NCBI RefSeq assembly: GCF_002250705.1
Contig: NZ_NMVP01000001.1
Span: 743,248-807,247 of the forward strand
DNA: 64,000 bases
DNA from: Enemella evansiae
GTDB lineage: Bacteria > Actinomycetota > Actinomycetes > Propionibacteriales > Propionibacteriaceae
Direction of reading: 5' to 3'
Shown: positions 48,392-57,500 of the stretch, piece by piece
How the letters are laid out: every line of letters begins with the position of its first letter
How positions within the stretch are numbered: the first letter of the stretch is position 1
Made by a program: the position numbers and the translations under genes
Notes under the pieces: generated by a model
Told to the model about the DNA's origin: nothing
The model's database searches: none
What the model saw: the letters and a program-made list of their open reading frames with translations, nothing else

Positions 48392-49725
48392 TTCTTCCGC
48401 TGGCTGCGACTCGTGTTGCGCGGCTGCGGTCGGCGGGCCGACCCGGAGTCGCCGACCTCGCGGGTCCGCCCCCGGTCCCCATCACCCGAGCCGGAACCGG
48501 ACCCCGAACCGGACCGCGACGCACCGCTGGTGCGTACCGTGGTGATCCGGGTCCGCGACAACGGCCCGGCCAGCTCACCCTCGGACCGCGAACCGTCCTC
48601 GTCGCCGTCGTAGGTGTCCCACTCGTCGTCGCGGGAACCCCGCAGATCGGCCGGCGAGTCCGGGTCCTGCATCGCATTGACCTCGGCCTCGGCCGCGGCC
48701 AGCTCGCTGTTGCTGGGCTCGCGATCCTTGCCGCGGCGCCGACCCTCGCGGCGGGCGATCCGCTCGCGGTGCTCCTTCATCCCGGACTCGCGCTCCTTCA
48801 TCCCCACCAGCAGCGGGGTGGCGATGAAGATCGAGGAGTACGCACCGGCGAGCATGCCGACGAACAGCGCCAGACCGAGGTCCTTCAGCGGGCCGGTGCC
48901 GAGGATGAACGCGCCGGCGACCAGCAGCGCGGCGATCGGCAGCACCGCGATCACGGTGGTGTTGATCGAGCGCACCAGCACCTGGTTGACCGCGTCGTTG
49001 GCGGCCACCGAGTAGGTCCGCTTCGTCTTGCGCAGATCCTTGACGTTCTCCCGCACCTTGTCGAAGACGACCACGGTGTCATAGAGCGAATAGCCGAGGA
49101 TGGTGAGCAGACCGATCAGGGTGGCCGGGGTGAACGTGAAGCCCACCAGGGCATAGATGCCGACGGTCACCAGCAGGTCGTGGATCAACGCCACGATCGC
49201 GGCGATGGACATCTTCAGGTCCCGGAAATAGATCCAGATCATGATCATCACCAGGGCGAGGAAGACCGCCAGCGCGATCAGGCCCTGCTGGGTGATCTGT
49301 TTGCCCCAGGACGCACCGATCAGGCTGTACGCCACCTGGTCGGGATTGATGTTGAGCTCACTCGCGATCGCCTCGCGGACCTGCGGCACCTCGGTCTGCG
49401 CATCCAGGGTGCGGGTCTGCACCCGGACCGTGTTGTCGCCGATGGTGGTGACGCTCAGGCTGTCCATCTCGGGCAGGTTGGTGTTGCGGACCGCGGTCCG
49501 GACCTCATCGACCGTGGTCGAGGTGACCCGGGTCGGCGCCTGGAAGTCGGCGCCGCCGGAGAACTCGATGCCCAGGTTCAGCCCGCGGACCAGCAGGGCG
49601 AGCAGCGCGATCCCGATCAGCACCGCCGAGACCGTGTACCAGCGCTTGCGGGTGCCGACGAAGTCGTAGGACACCTGGCCGGTGTAGAGCCGGTGGGCCA
49701 GCCCGTTCTTCTTCTTGGTCGCCAT
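48388..49725 (-). CDS. secF: Protein translocase subunit SecF
   Basis: This 445-residue protein has six membrane segments, with [11 protein letters not shown] after TM1, the periplasmic P1-like domain, and late TM motifs [16 protein letters not shown] and [15 protein letters not shown]. With SecD it forms the proton-driven helper of the Sec translocon. The C-terminus is unusually long (about 110 residues, Arg/Gly/Ser/Asp-rich, with [16 protein letters not shown]), probably disordered cytoplasm. Its ATG 49725 overlaps the secD stop as TGATG. Confidence 0.96.
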   Translation of the reverse strand: MATKKKNGLAHRLYTGQVSYDFVGTRKRWYTVSAVLIGIALLALLVRGLNLGIEFSGGADFQAPTRVTSTTVDEVRTAVRNTNLPEMDSLSVTTIGDNTVRVQTRTLDAQTEVPQVREAIASELNINPDQVAYSLIGASWGKQITQQGLIALAVFLALVMIMIWIYFRDLKMSIAAIVALIHDLLVTVGIYALVGFTFTPATLIGLLTILGYSLYDTVVVFDKVRENVKDLRKTKRTYSVAANDAVNQVLVRSINTTVIAVLPIAALLVAGAFILGTGPLKDLGLALFVGMLAGAYSSIFIATPLLVGMKERESGMKEHRERIARREGRRRGKDREPSNSELAAAEAEVNAMQDPDSPADLRGSRDDEWDTYDGDEDGSRSEGELAGPLSRTRITTVRTSGASRSGSGSGSGSGDGDRGRTREVGDSGSARRPQPRNTSRSQRKK

Positions 49726-51485
49726 CAGGACTCCTTACCGGCGGTCGCGGTGGCGGTGGCGGTGCTGGTCCGGCGACGACCGGTACGCCCACCCACCGAG
49801 CGTACGCCCAGGTGCTCGGCGTCCAGCCCGGACCAACGCTTGCCCTGGCCGAAGAACTTGGTCCGCACCAGCAGGGTCATCATCGGCTTGGTGAACCAGA
49901 ACACCACCGCGATGTCGATCAGGGTGGTCAGGCCGAGGGTGAACGCGAAGCCCTTGATGCCGCCGATGGCGAGGATGAACAGCACCAGCGCCGAGAGCAG
50001 CGAGACCGCGTCGGCGATCAGGATGGTGGAGCGGGACTTCTGCCAACCGGTCTCCACCGCCGAGCGCAGCGATCTGCCCTCGCGTACCTCGTCTCGTATT
50101 CGTTCGAAGAAGATGATGAACGAGTCCGCTGTCACGCCGATCGCCACGATGGCGCCGGCGATACCGGGCAGGTTCAGCGCGAAACCGACCGAGGCGCCGA
50201 GCAGCACCATCATCGCGTAGGTGAACGCGGCCGCGATGGCCAGCGAGGCGACCACGACGATGAACAGGCCGCGGTAGTAGAGGATCGCGTACCCGACGAC
50301 CAGCGCCAGGCCGATGATGCCGGCGATGATGCCGGCGCGCAGCTGCTCGCCACCGAGGGTGGCGGAGACGTTGCTGACCTCGGAGACCTCGAAGGCCAGC
50401 GGCAGCGCACCGAACTTCAGCACATTGGCCAGCTCGGTGGCGGTCTGCTGGGTGAACGAACCGGAGATCTGCGCCTGGCCGCCGGGGATGGCCTGGTCGA
50501 CGCTCGGCGCGGAGATGGTCTTGCCGTCCAGCACGATCGCGAACTGGTTCTCCGGCGGCTGCTTCGCCGCCAGCGCACCGGTCGCATCGTTGAACACCGC
50601 GCCGCCGGCCTGGTTGAACGTGAGGTTGACGACCCACTGGATCTGGTTCTGGGGTACGCCGGCCTGGGCGTCGGTGACGTCGCTGCCGGGGATCAGCGTC
50701 GGGCCGAGGAGGAATTTCTGGGTGCCGGTGCGGTCGCAGGTGATCAGCGGCTGGTCGGAGACATCGATCACCCGATCGGAGCACTTGAAGTTCTGGTACT
50801 CCATCATCTCGGCCTGCGTCGGCTGCCACTCCATCGCCTTGTCGGGCGGGGTGCCCTGGCCCGGCGCGGTCGGCTTGGGCTTCGGCGGGGCGGTCGGCAG
50901 CTGCGGGGCGGGCCGGTTCTGACCGGCCGGCGTGGTCGCCGCCGGGGCCGGCGGGGCGGCCTCGGTCGGCTGACCCGCCTCGGTCGGCTGACCGGCCTGG
51001 GTGGGCTGACCGGCCTCGGCCGAGGGGGCGGCACCGGGGCTGGACTCAGCGCCCGGAGTGGCCTCCGGCGCCGGCGTCCCGGCGGGCTCGGGCGGCGCCT
51101 CGGGGGCGACCTGCTCGGTGGCGTACACGGCGCGGAAGCTGAGCACCGCGGTCTGGCCGACCAGGCGTACCAGCTCGTCCTGCTGCACGTTCGGCACCGT
51201 GACCACGATCTGCCGGTCACCGGAGGTGGTCACCTCGGTCTCGCCGACGCCGAGGGAGTCGACGCGCTGCTGGATGATGGTGCGGGCCTGTTCGAGGCTC
51301 TCGGTGCTCGGCGCACCGCCGCCGGTGGTGTTGCTCGCGGTGAGCGTGATCGTGGTGCCGCCGCGCAGGTCCAGACCCAGTTTGGGGGTCCAGGCCTTGC
51401 TGAACGCCATGATCCCGACCAGCGCCACCAGGGCGGCCATCAACAGGATCAGGGTGCGCACCGGATGTCCGTGCCGTGCTGCCAC
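49725..51485 (-). CDS. secD: Protein translocase subunit SecD
   Basis: This 586-residue SecD has the first TM near residues 10-28 followed by LGLDLRGGTTITLTA, the periplasmic P1 head, and five C-terminal TMs (GVTADSFIIFFERIRDEVREG). A Pro/Ala/Gln/Glu-rich insert covers residues 126-212 and includes GQPTQA, GQPTEA, GQPTEA. GTG 51485 is the start. It partners SecF and YajC in the same operon. Confidence 0.96.
   Translation of the reverse strand: MAARHGHPVRTLILLMAALVALVGIMAFSKAWTPKLGLDLRGGTTITLTASNTTGGGAPSTESLEQARTIIQQRVDSLGVGETEVTTSGDRQIVVTVPNVQQDELVRLVGQTAVLSFRAVYATEQVAPEAPPEPAGTPAPEATPGAESSPGAAPSAEAGQPTQAGQPTEAGQPTEAAPPAPAATTPAGQNRPAPQLPTAPPKPKPTAPGQGTPPDKAMEWQPTQAEMMEYQNFKCSDRVIDVSDQPLITCDRTGTQKFLLGPTLIPGSDVTDAQAGVPQNQIQWVVNLTFNQAGGAVFNDATGALAAKQPPENQFAIVLDGKTISAPSVDQAIPGGQAQISGSFTQQTATELANVLKFGALPLAFEVSEVSNVSATLGGEQLRAGIIAGIIGLALVVGYAILYYRGLFIVVVASLAIAAAFTYAMMVLLGASVGFALNLPGIAGAIVAIGVTADSFIIFFERIRDEVREGRSLRSAVETGWQKSRSTILIADAVSLLSALVLFILAIGGIKGFAFTLGLTTLIDIAVVFWFTKPMMTLLVRTKFFGQGKRWSGLDAEHLGVRSVGGRTGRRRTSTATATATAGKES
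50959..51012 (-). repeat. 18-bp tandem repeat inside secD
   Basis: Three consecutive 18-bp units (plus strand GCCTCGGTCGGCTGACCC and variants) encode GQPTEA-like hexapeptides in the secD low-complexity insert. The period preserves frame, so copy number could vary without breaking SecD. Confidence 0.85.
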
Positions 51486-51494
51486 AGTGTTGCC

Positions 51495-51956
51495 TTATGC
51501 CTTGGTGTTGGAATCGGGGCCGTCGGAATCGGGCTTGTCGTCGGGGCCGAGGTCGCGCTCGTCGGCACCGCTCTCATCGGACTTCGGCCGGTAGGGCTTG
51601 AAGTCGGTCGGTTCGGAATCCGTGGGATCCGGCTCGGCGCTGGTCGCGCCGCCGACGGCGGGCGTGCTGCCCTCCTCGGCGTACGGCGAATCGGGGGTGA
51701 CGACCTGCATGATGACCTGCTTGAGCACGGTCACCTGCACCCCGGGGGCCAGTTCGACCACGGCCTGCTTGTCGCCGACGCTGACCACGGTGGCGTAGAG
51801 ACCGGAGGACAGCATCACTCGGGTGCCGGCCTGCATCTGCTTCTGCATCTTCTGCTGTTCCTGCTGCCGGCGGCGCTGCGGCCGGATCATGAGGAAGTAG
51901 AAGACAGCCACCATGGCGACCACGAGGATCCCGGTGGTAAGGGTGTTCCCTTGCAT
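51495..51956 (-). CDS. yajC: Preprotein translocase subunit YajC
   Basis: This 153-residue protein has one N-terminal membrane helix (TTGILVVAMVAVFYFLMIRP), then the family signature RPQRRRQQEQQKMQKQMQAGTRVMLSSGLYATVVSV. The acidic C-terminal tail of about 60 residues is rich in Asp/Ser/Glu and is not conserved. It precedes secD by 9 bases and associates with SecDF. Confidence 0.95.
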   Translation of the reverse strand: MQGNTLTTGILVVAMVAVFYFLMIRPQRRRQQEQQKMQKQMQAGTRVMLSSGLYATVVSVGDKQAVVELAPGVQVTVLKQVIMQVVTPDSPYAEEGSTPAVGGATSAEPDPTDSEPTDFKPYRPKSDESGADERDLGPDDKPDSDGPDSNTKA

Positions 51957-52057
51957 TGCTCCCTGCGTTCACGCGTGGATGTCCCGGTGCGGGCTGACTG
52001 CGGGAGTCTACCCACGAAAAGGTGAAAATCCCGATTCGGCGCACGCGGGGTGTCGGC

Positions 52058-53116
52058 TCAGCTGAACAACTCGCCCTGGCCGGCCGGCGGGGCGAGGCCG
52101 AGGTGCTGCCAGGCGGCGCGGGTGGCGACCCGGCCGCGTTGGGTGCGCATCAGCAGGCCCTGTCGGACCAGGAAGGGTTCGGCCACCTCCTCGACGGTCT
52201 CGGCCTCCTCCCCCACCGAGATCGCCAGCGTGGACAGTCCGACCGGGCCGCCGTCGAAGCGCTTGCAGATCGCCTCCAGCACACCGCGGTCCAGCCGGTC
52301 CAGGCCGAGTTCGTCCACCTCGTAGAGCTCCAGCGCCTCGCGTGCGGCGGTCAGATCGACCTGGCCGTCACCGCGGACCTGGGCGTAGTCGCGGACCCGG
52401 CGCAGCAGCCGGTTCGCGATCCGCGGGGTGCCGCGGGAGCGGCCGGCGATCTCGGCGGCGGCGTCGGCGGACAGGCGTACGCCGAGCATCTGGGCGGAGC
52501 GGCGCAGGATCTTCTCCAGCGCGTCGGCCCGGTAGTAGTCGAGCTGGGCGGTGAAGCCGAACCGGTCCCGCAGCGGGCCGGGCAGCAGGCCGGCGCGGGT
52601 GGTGGCGCCGACCAGGGTGAAGCGCGGGATCTCCAGCGGGATCGCCGTCGCGCCTGGGCCCTTGCCGACCACCACGTCGACGCGGAAGTCCTCCATCGCC
52701 AGATAGAGCATCTCCTCGGCCGGCCGGGACATCCGGTGGATCTCGTCGAGGAAGAAGACCTCGCCCTCGACCAGTCCGGAGAGGATCGCGGCCAGGTCAC
52801 CGGCGTGCTGGATGGCCGGGCCGGAGGAGACCCGGATCGGGGCGCCGAGTTCGGCGGCGATGATCATCGCCAGGGTGGTCTTGCCGAGCCCGGGCGGGCC
52901 GGAGAGCAGCACGTGGTCGGGCACCGCCTCGCGCTGCCGGGCCGCGGCGAGGACCAGGCCGAGCTGGTCGGCGACCCGGGGCTGCCCGCCGAATTCGGCC
53001 AGGCTGCCGGGCCGCAGCGCGGTCTCGGCGGCCTGCTCGTCGGCGTACGCGTACGGGTCGAGCGGGCTGTGGTCGGCGGGGCTGGGGTCGGCCGGATCGT
53101 GGTCGGGCTGGGTCAC
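52058..53116 (-). CDS. ruvB: Holliday junction branch-migration ATPase RuvB
   Basis: This 352-residue AAA+ motor has [20 protein letters not shown] (Walker A), [10 protein letters not shown] (Walker B), [21 protein letters not shown] (sensor/arginine-finger region) and a C-terminal winged helix with [18 protein letters not shown]. It starts at GTG 53116, 10 bases from the ruvA stop. With RuvA and RuvC it resolves recombination junctions. An SOS box heads the ruvC-ruvA-ruvB string. Confidence 0.97.
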   Translation of the reverse strand: MTQPDHDPADPSPADHSPLDPYAYADEQAAETALRPGSLAEFGGQPRVADQLGLVLAAARQREAVPDHVLLSGPPGLGKTTLAMIIAAELGAPIRVSSGPAIQHAGDLAAILSGLVEGEVFFLDEIHRMSRPAEEMLYLAMEDFRVDVVVGKGPGATAIPLEIPRFTLVGATTRAGLLPGPLRDRFGFTAQLDYYRADALEKILRRSAQMLGVRLSADAAAEIAGRSRGTPRIANRLLRRVRDYAQVRGDGQVDLTAAREALELYEVDELGLDRLDRGVLEAICKRFDGGPVGLSTLAISVGEEAETVEEVAEPFLVRQGLLMRTQRGRVATRAAWQHLGLAPPAGQGELFS

Positions 53117-53126
53117 GGGGCGCAGC

Positions 53127-53741
53127 CTACTTGCGGGCCAGCGTCTGCAGCGCGGCCCGCATCAGGACCGCGACCGAGGTCTCGGATTCGGCGAGCGGTG
53201 CGACCCGGTCGCAGGCGGCCTCGGCGTCCTTGGCCGACCAGCCGAGGCCCTGCAGGCCCTGGGAGACCTGCTCCCGCCAGGCCGCGACCGGCGCCTCGGG
53301 CTGACTGTCGGTGGCGGCCGGCAGGTCGGTGACCGCACCGAGGGCGTTCACCTTGTCCTTGAGTTCGAGGACCATCTTCTGTGCGCCCTTGGTGCCGATG
53401 CCCGGCACCCGGGTGAGGGTCTTGTGGTCGCCGCTCGCGATCGCGGTGCGGAACTCATCGGGGCTGAGCACCGACATCATCGCCTGCGCGATCTTGGGAC
53501 CGATGCCGGAGGCGGACTGGGCGAGCTCGAAGCAGTCCCGTTCGTCGGTGCCGGCGAAGGCGTAGAGGGTGAGCGAGTCCTCGCGCACCACCAGCGAGGT
53601 GTGCAGTTCGGTCGGCTGATCGAGGCGTACGCCGGAGGCGGTGGCCGGGGTGCAGAGCGCCTTGACCCCGAAGCCGCCGAGGTCGACCACCACCCAGGTC
53701 GCGCCGATCGCGGTCACGGTGCCCCGGAGGTGGGCGATCAT
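53127..53741 (-). CDS. ruvA: Holliday junction DNA-binding protein RuvA
   Basis: This 204-residue protein has an OB-fold start [20 protein letters not shown], two helix-hairpin-helix motifs ([13 protein letters not shown] and [20 protein letters not shown]) and a RuvB-binding C-terminal domain ([21 protein letters not shown]). The start ATG 53741 overlaps the ruvC stop as ATGA. Confidence 0.97.
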   Translation of the reverse strand: MIAHLRGTVTAIGATWVVVDLGGFGVKALCTPATASGVRLDQPTELHTSLVVREDSLTLYAFAGTDERDCFELAQSASGIGPKIAQAMMSVLSPDEFRTAIASGDHKTLTRVPGIGTKGAQKMVLELKDKVNALGAVTDLPAATDSQPEAPVAAWREQVSQGLQGLGWSAKDAEAACDRVAPLAESETSVAVLMRAALQTLARK

Positions 53742-54382
53742 GCGTTCTTCCTCTCGGTCGGTCGTGCCGCGCGTTCGCTCGCGCGGCGGGTGGCCTCGGC
53801 CAGGACGGCCTTCTGCCGGGCAGCCAGTGCGGCGGCCCGGTCGGCGAGTTCGTCGGTGTCGGCGCGGGCCCGCTGGTCGCGCCGGACGGCTTCGGTGAGC
53901 CGGTTCTGGGTGCCGCCGCGCCAGACCTGGCAGATGGCCAGTGCGACCGCGTCGGCGGCGTCGGCGGGTTTCGGGGGCTCGGCGAGTCGCAGTACGCGGG
54001 CGACCATGGTGCCGATCTGCTGCTTCTCGGCGCGGCCGGATCCGGTGATCGCGGCCTTCACCTCGCTCGGGGTGTGCTGGGCGACCGGGATCCCGCTGCG
54101 GGCGCCGATCAGCATCGCGACCCCGGCGGCCTGGGCGGTGCCGATCACTGTGTTCAGGTTGTGCTGGGCGAACACCCGCTCCACCGCGACCACATCGGGC
54201 AGCCAGGCGGCGACCAGCTCGGCGAGCTGCTGTTCGATGGTGACCAGCCGGGATGCGGTGTCCAGCGTGGCTTCGGTACGGATCACGCCGACGTGCAGCA
54301 GGGCCGGCGGCCGTCCCGGCGTACCCTCGACGACCCCGACGCCGCAGCGCGTCAGACCGGGGTCGATCCCGAGGACCCGCAT
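53738..54382 (-). CDS. ruvC: Holliday junction resolvase RuvC
   Basis: This 214-residue RNase H-fold nuclease has catalytic acidic residues in MRVLGIDPGLTRCGVGVVEG (Asp7), AVERVFAQHNLNTVIGTAQA, and DAADAVALAICQVW. ATG 54382 has GGAGGGTGC immediately upstream. The C-terminus is Arg/Ala-rich and longer than in E. coli. A perfect LexA-type site stands 18 bases before the start. Confidence 0.97.
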   Translation of the reverse strand: MRVLGIDPGLTRCGVGVVEGTPGRPPALLHVGVIRTEATLDTASRLVTIEQQLAELVAAWLPDVVAVERVFAQHNLNTVIGTAQAAGVAMLIGARSGIPVAQHTPSEVKAAITGSGRAEKQQIGTMVARVLRLAEPPKPADAADAVALAICQVWRGGTQNRLTEAVRRDQRARADTDELADRAAALAARQKAVLAEATRRASERAARPTERKNA

Positions 54383-54399
54383 GCACCCTCCTCCACTGC

Positions 54400-54415
54400 T
54401 CGAACAGACGTTCGA
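54400..54415 (-). promoter_or_regulatory. Perfect SOS (LexA) box upstream of ruvCAB
   Basis: TCGAACAGACGTTCGA is a fully matching actinobacterial LexA site of the form TCGAAC-N4-GTTCGA, 18 bases before ruvC. LexA repression and DNA-damage induction of ruvC-ruvA-ruvB follow by inference. lexA is outside the window. Confidence 0.92.
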
Positions 54416-54473
54416 CAGACTAGTGGGCGGATCCGGGTACGCCGACGAGCGACACGGCCCTCGGTCAGGACGC

Positions 54474-54531
54474 TCATCGAGTGGGCCGCCCTGCGCAGCG
54501 AAGCGGAGCAAGGGCGGCCGTGTCGAGATGA
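54474..54531. repeat. Dispersed hairpin repeat beside the helicase stop
   Basis: TCATCGAGT, stem GGCCGCCC/GGGCGGCC, loop with AGCGAAGCGGAGCAA, then TGTCGAGATGA. It ends 7 bases from the helicase stop codon and lies between ruvC's SOS box and that gene. Confidence 0.92.
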
Positions 54532-54538
54532 GACCCAG

Positions 54539-57500
54539 TCACGTGCCCGGCTCGAGCAAGCCGTTGCCGGCGCTCTGGATCCTTCCCTCGGCCAGGGCCC
54601 ACCGCAGCACCGCGGTCAACCGGGCCCGGATCTGCGGACCCATCCGCGCATATCCGAAGGTGGCCATCGTTTCCCGAAGCACGGTGTCCTGGTTCATCGG
54701 CCCCTGCGTTCCCAGGATGTCGGTCATGGCATTGGCGATCTCGACATGGTTGAGCTCGTCGATCGGGATCGTGCTGGTTCGCGGCCGATATCCGCGATAG
54801 CTGTCACCGCTGAGGCCGGCCGGCCAGAAGAACCTGCCGAACTCCGGATGCCACTGCGGATCGGTCGTCGCACAGCGCAGGATCTCGCCGACCCGGTTCA
54901 ATCTGATCCGGCCATGGCCGAACCTGCCGGCGACGATCTTCGCCGCCCGGACCGCCTCCACCGGGCCCTCGGTCTCGATCACCTCGGTCAGCTGGGCGGC
55001 GACCAGTGCGCGCTGCTCCGCGTCGCCAAGATCGTCCAGGACCGCGGGCTCCCCCACCACACCGGTGTCGGCGGCCACGAACGGATGAGCTCGCGTGCGA
55101 TCCACCGTCGCCGGCACCGCCGGTTGCTCGGTGACCGCCTGCCCGCGGATGGGTGCCAACGGATCGATCTCATCGATGCGTGGGACGAGGGCGAGGTCGT
55201 CGGTATCGGCCGGAGCCCGCGCCGCGGTCGGTTCCGCGGCCAGCGGCTCGGGCACCTGCTCCCGGGGCGGGGTGGCCGCGACCGGCTCCGGTCGCAACGA
55301 TTCCGCCCGTTCCACAACCATCGCGAGCACGGCGGCGGGGTCCTGGATCCAGGCCGGCAGCAGCACCTGCACGGTGTCCCGCCAGCCCATCACTCCCTGC
55401 AGGATCTCCCCCGGGAGCGATTCACGGTCTGCGGTGATGGCGCGCCCGGCCCACTCACGAGTGTCCAGCACCAGCGCCAACCATCCGTGCTCCGCGCTCG
55501 CGCGCACTGCGAGGTCGACCCGGAATCGGGACGTGCCGACATCGGAGATCACCTCGAGCCCGCAGCTGCGGAGCGCGGTGGCGAGTTCCTCGCGGTAGAG
55601 ATCCTCGGCATCGAACTGCTGGGTGCCACCCAGGGCCGCGTGCGCGGTGCCCTCGGCGTAGGCGAGATATTCCTTGAGATGCTGCAGACCCTCGGCCCGG
55701 GTCTTGGCGAGGTCGATGTCGGTCGATCGGATCGAGGTGTAGAGGATCACCGTCGACCGGGCGCGGGTGATGGCGACATTGAATCGGCGCTCGCCACCGA
55801 CGTTGTTGAGTGGGCCGAAGTTGTGACTGAGTACGCCCGTTTCGGGGTTGCGGGAGAAGGCGATCGAGAACAGGATCGCGTCGCGCTCGTCACCCTGGAC
55901 ATTCTCCAGGTTCTTCACGAACAGCGGTTCCTGCTCCCGCTCGAGTGCCTGTCGGATGAGCGGATCCTCCGATTGCTCCAGCAGATCCAGGATCAGATCC
56001 CGCTGCTGGGTGTTGAAGGTGACCACCCCGATCGAGACCTCCGGCTGGTTCGCCAGTCGGCTGCCGATGTCGGCGACGATCCGGTCCGCCTCGGCGCGAT
56101 TGGTGCGGGTGGCGCCGCGGTCGAAGACACCGCCGACGAACTCGGCACGGATCCCCAGCTCCGGGCGATGCTCCGGCGGACCGGGGAACACCTGGAGCTG
56201 GCCGTTGTAGTACTTCATGTTGGAGAAACTGATCAACTGCTCGTGCTGGGAGCGGTAGTGCCAGCTCAGCCACTTCTGCTCCAACCCGGATCCGACCGCT
56301 TCGGAGAGGATCGATTCCTGGTCCGGGCTCATCGCCTCGAGCTGACCAGCACCCTCCCCCGCCACCGCGGTGCCGATGGTGGCCGGGGGATCCTCGTCGG
56401 AATCGGTCGTGCTCTGCCGAAACATGTTGGTCGGCGGCATCTGCTTCGAGTCGCCGACGATGATGGCCGCGTCGGCGCGGCCGAGCGCGCCGACCGAGTC
56501 GGCCACCCGCACCTGGGAGGCCTCGTCGAAGATGACGGTGTCGAAACGGATCCCGTCGGCGGGCAGGAATCGGGCCACCGAGGCCGGGCTCATCAACACC
56601 ACCGGGGTGAGACCGAGGATCTCGCCGCCGTGCGCGTCGAACAACCTCCGGATCGACCCACCCCGTTTGCGATCGATCTCCTTGCGCAGGCCGACGCTCA
56701 CCGCCCCGGCATTGCGGCGCTGCAGCAGCCGAGCAGGCAGCTCACTCCAGGTCTGCCGCTTCAGCTCCTTGGCCACCCGCACATAGTCACCGACCTGGCT
56801 GGCTCGGGTGGCGGAATCGAAGACGTCCAGATCTTCTGCTCGCAACTGGTCTGCGAGACGACGGCGCTCCACGGCGAGCTCGATCGCATCCGTCAGCGCC
56901 GCTGCCGGCCCCCGTCGGATCTGGTCGGCGACCGGGGCCAGACCGTATTCGGTGAGGGTCTGGAGCGCATCACCGAACTCCAACCGGCGCCGGAAATCGG
57001 CCACCGTCTGGTCGCTGGCGGAGTCGGAGCGCCAATGCTGTGCACACTGGCTGATCCGCTGCAGCAGGCGCTGGCCCGCCAACCAGGCAGTGAGCGAGCG
57101 CTCGGTGCTGTTCGCGACCTGGCGCAACCGCGACCAGGCCTCGTCGAATGCCCGCAGGCTCGCCCCCGGTCGGCCCGCCTCCGCGCCGTCCGGGTCCCGC
57201 TGGACGAGGGCATCCAGTCGTGGCGCGACATCCGGGAGCCGCGCCACGAGATGCCTGGTCAGTTCCGCGTGCTGCTCGTACTCGCGCTCGGTGGTCAACA
57301 TGGCCCCAAGGATCTGGAGCGCCTCGTTGGCGCGCAGGTCCTTGCCCGCCAGCTGCGGGATGCCCGCCGAGAGCCGCCTCCCCAGTTCCTGATGCTCCTG
57401 CCGGTACATCCGCAGCGATGCCAGGAAGCGCAGCGGATCCGCTCGAACGGCCGCCTCGTGCGCCGGCTCGGCGTACGAGGCGATCTTGCCGAGGGCCAGC

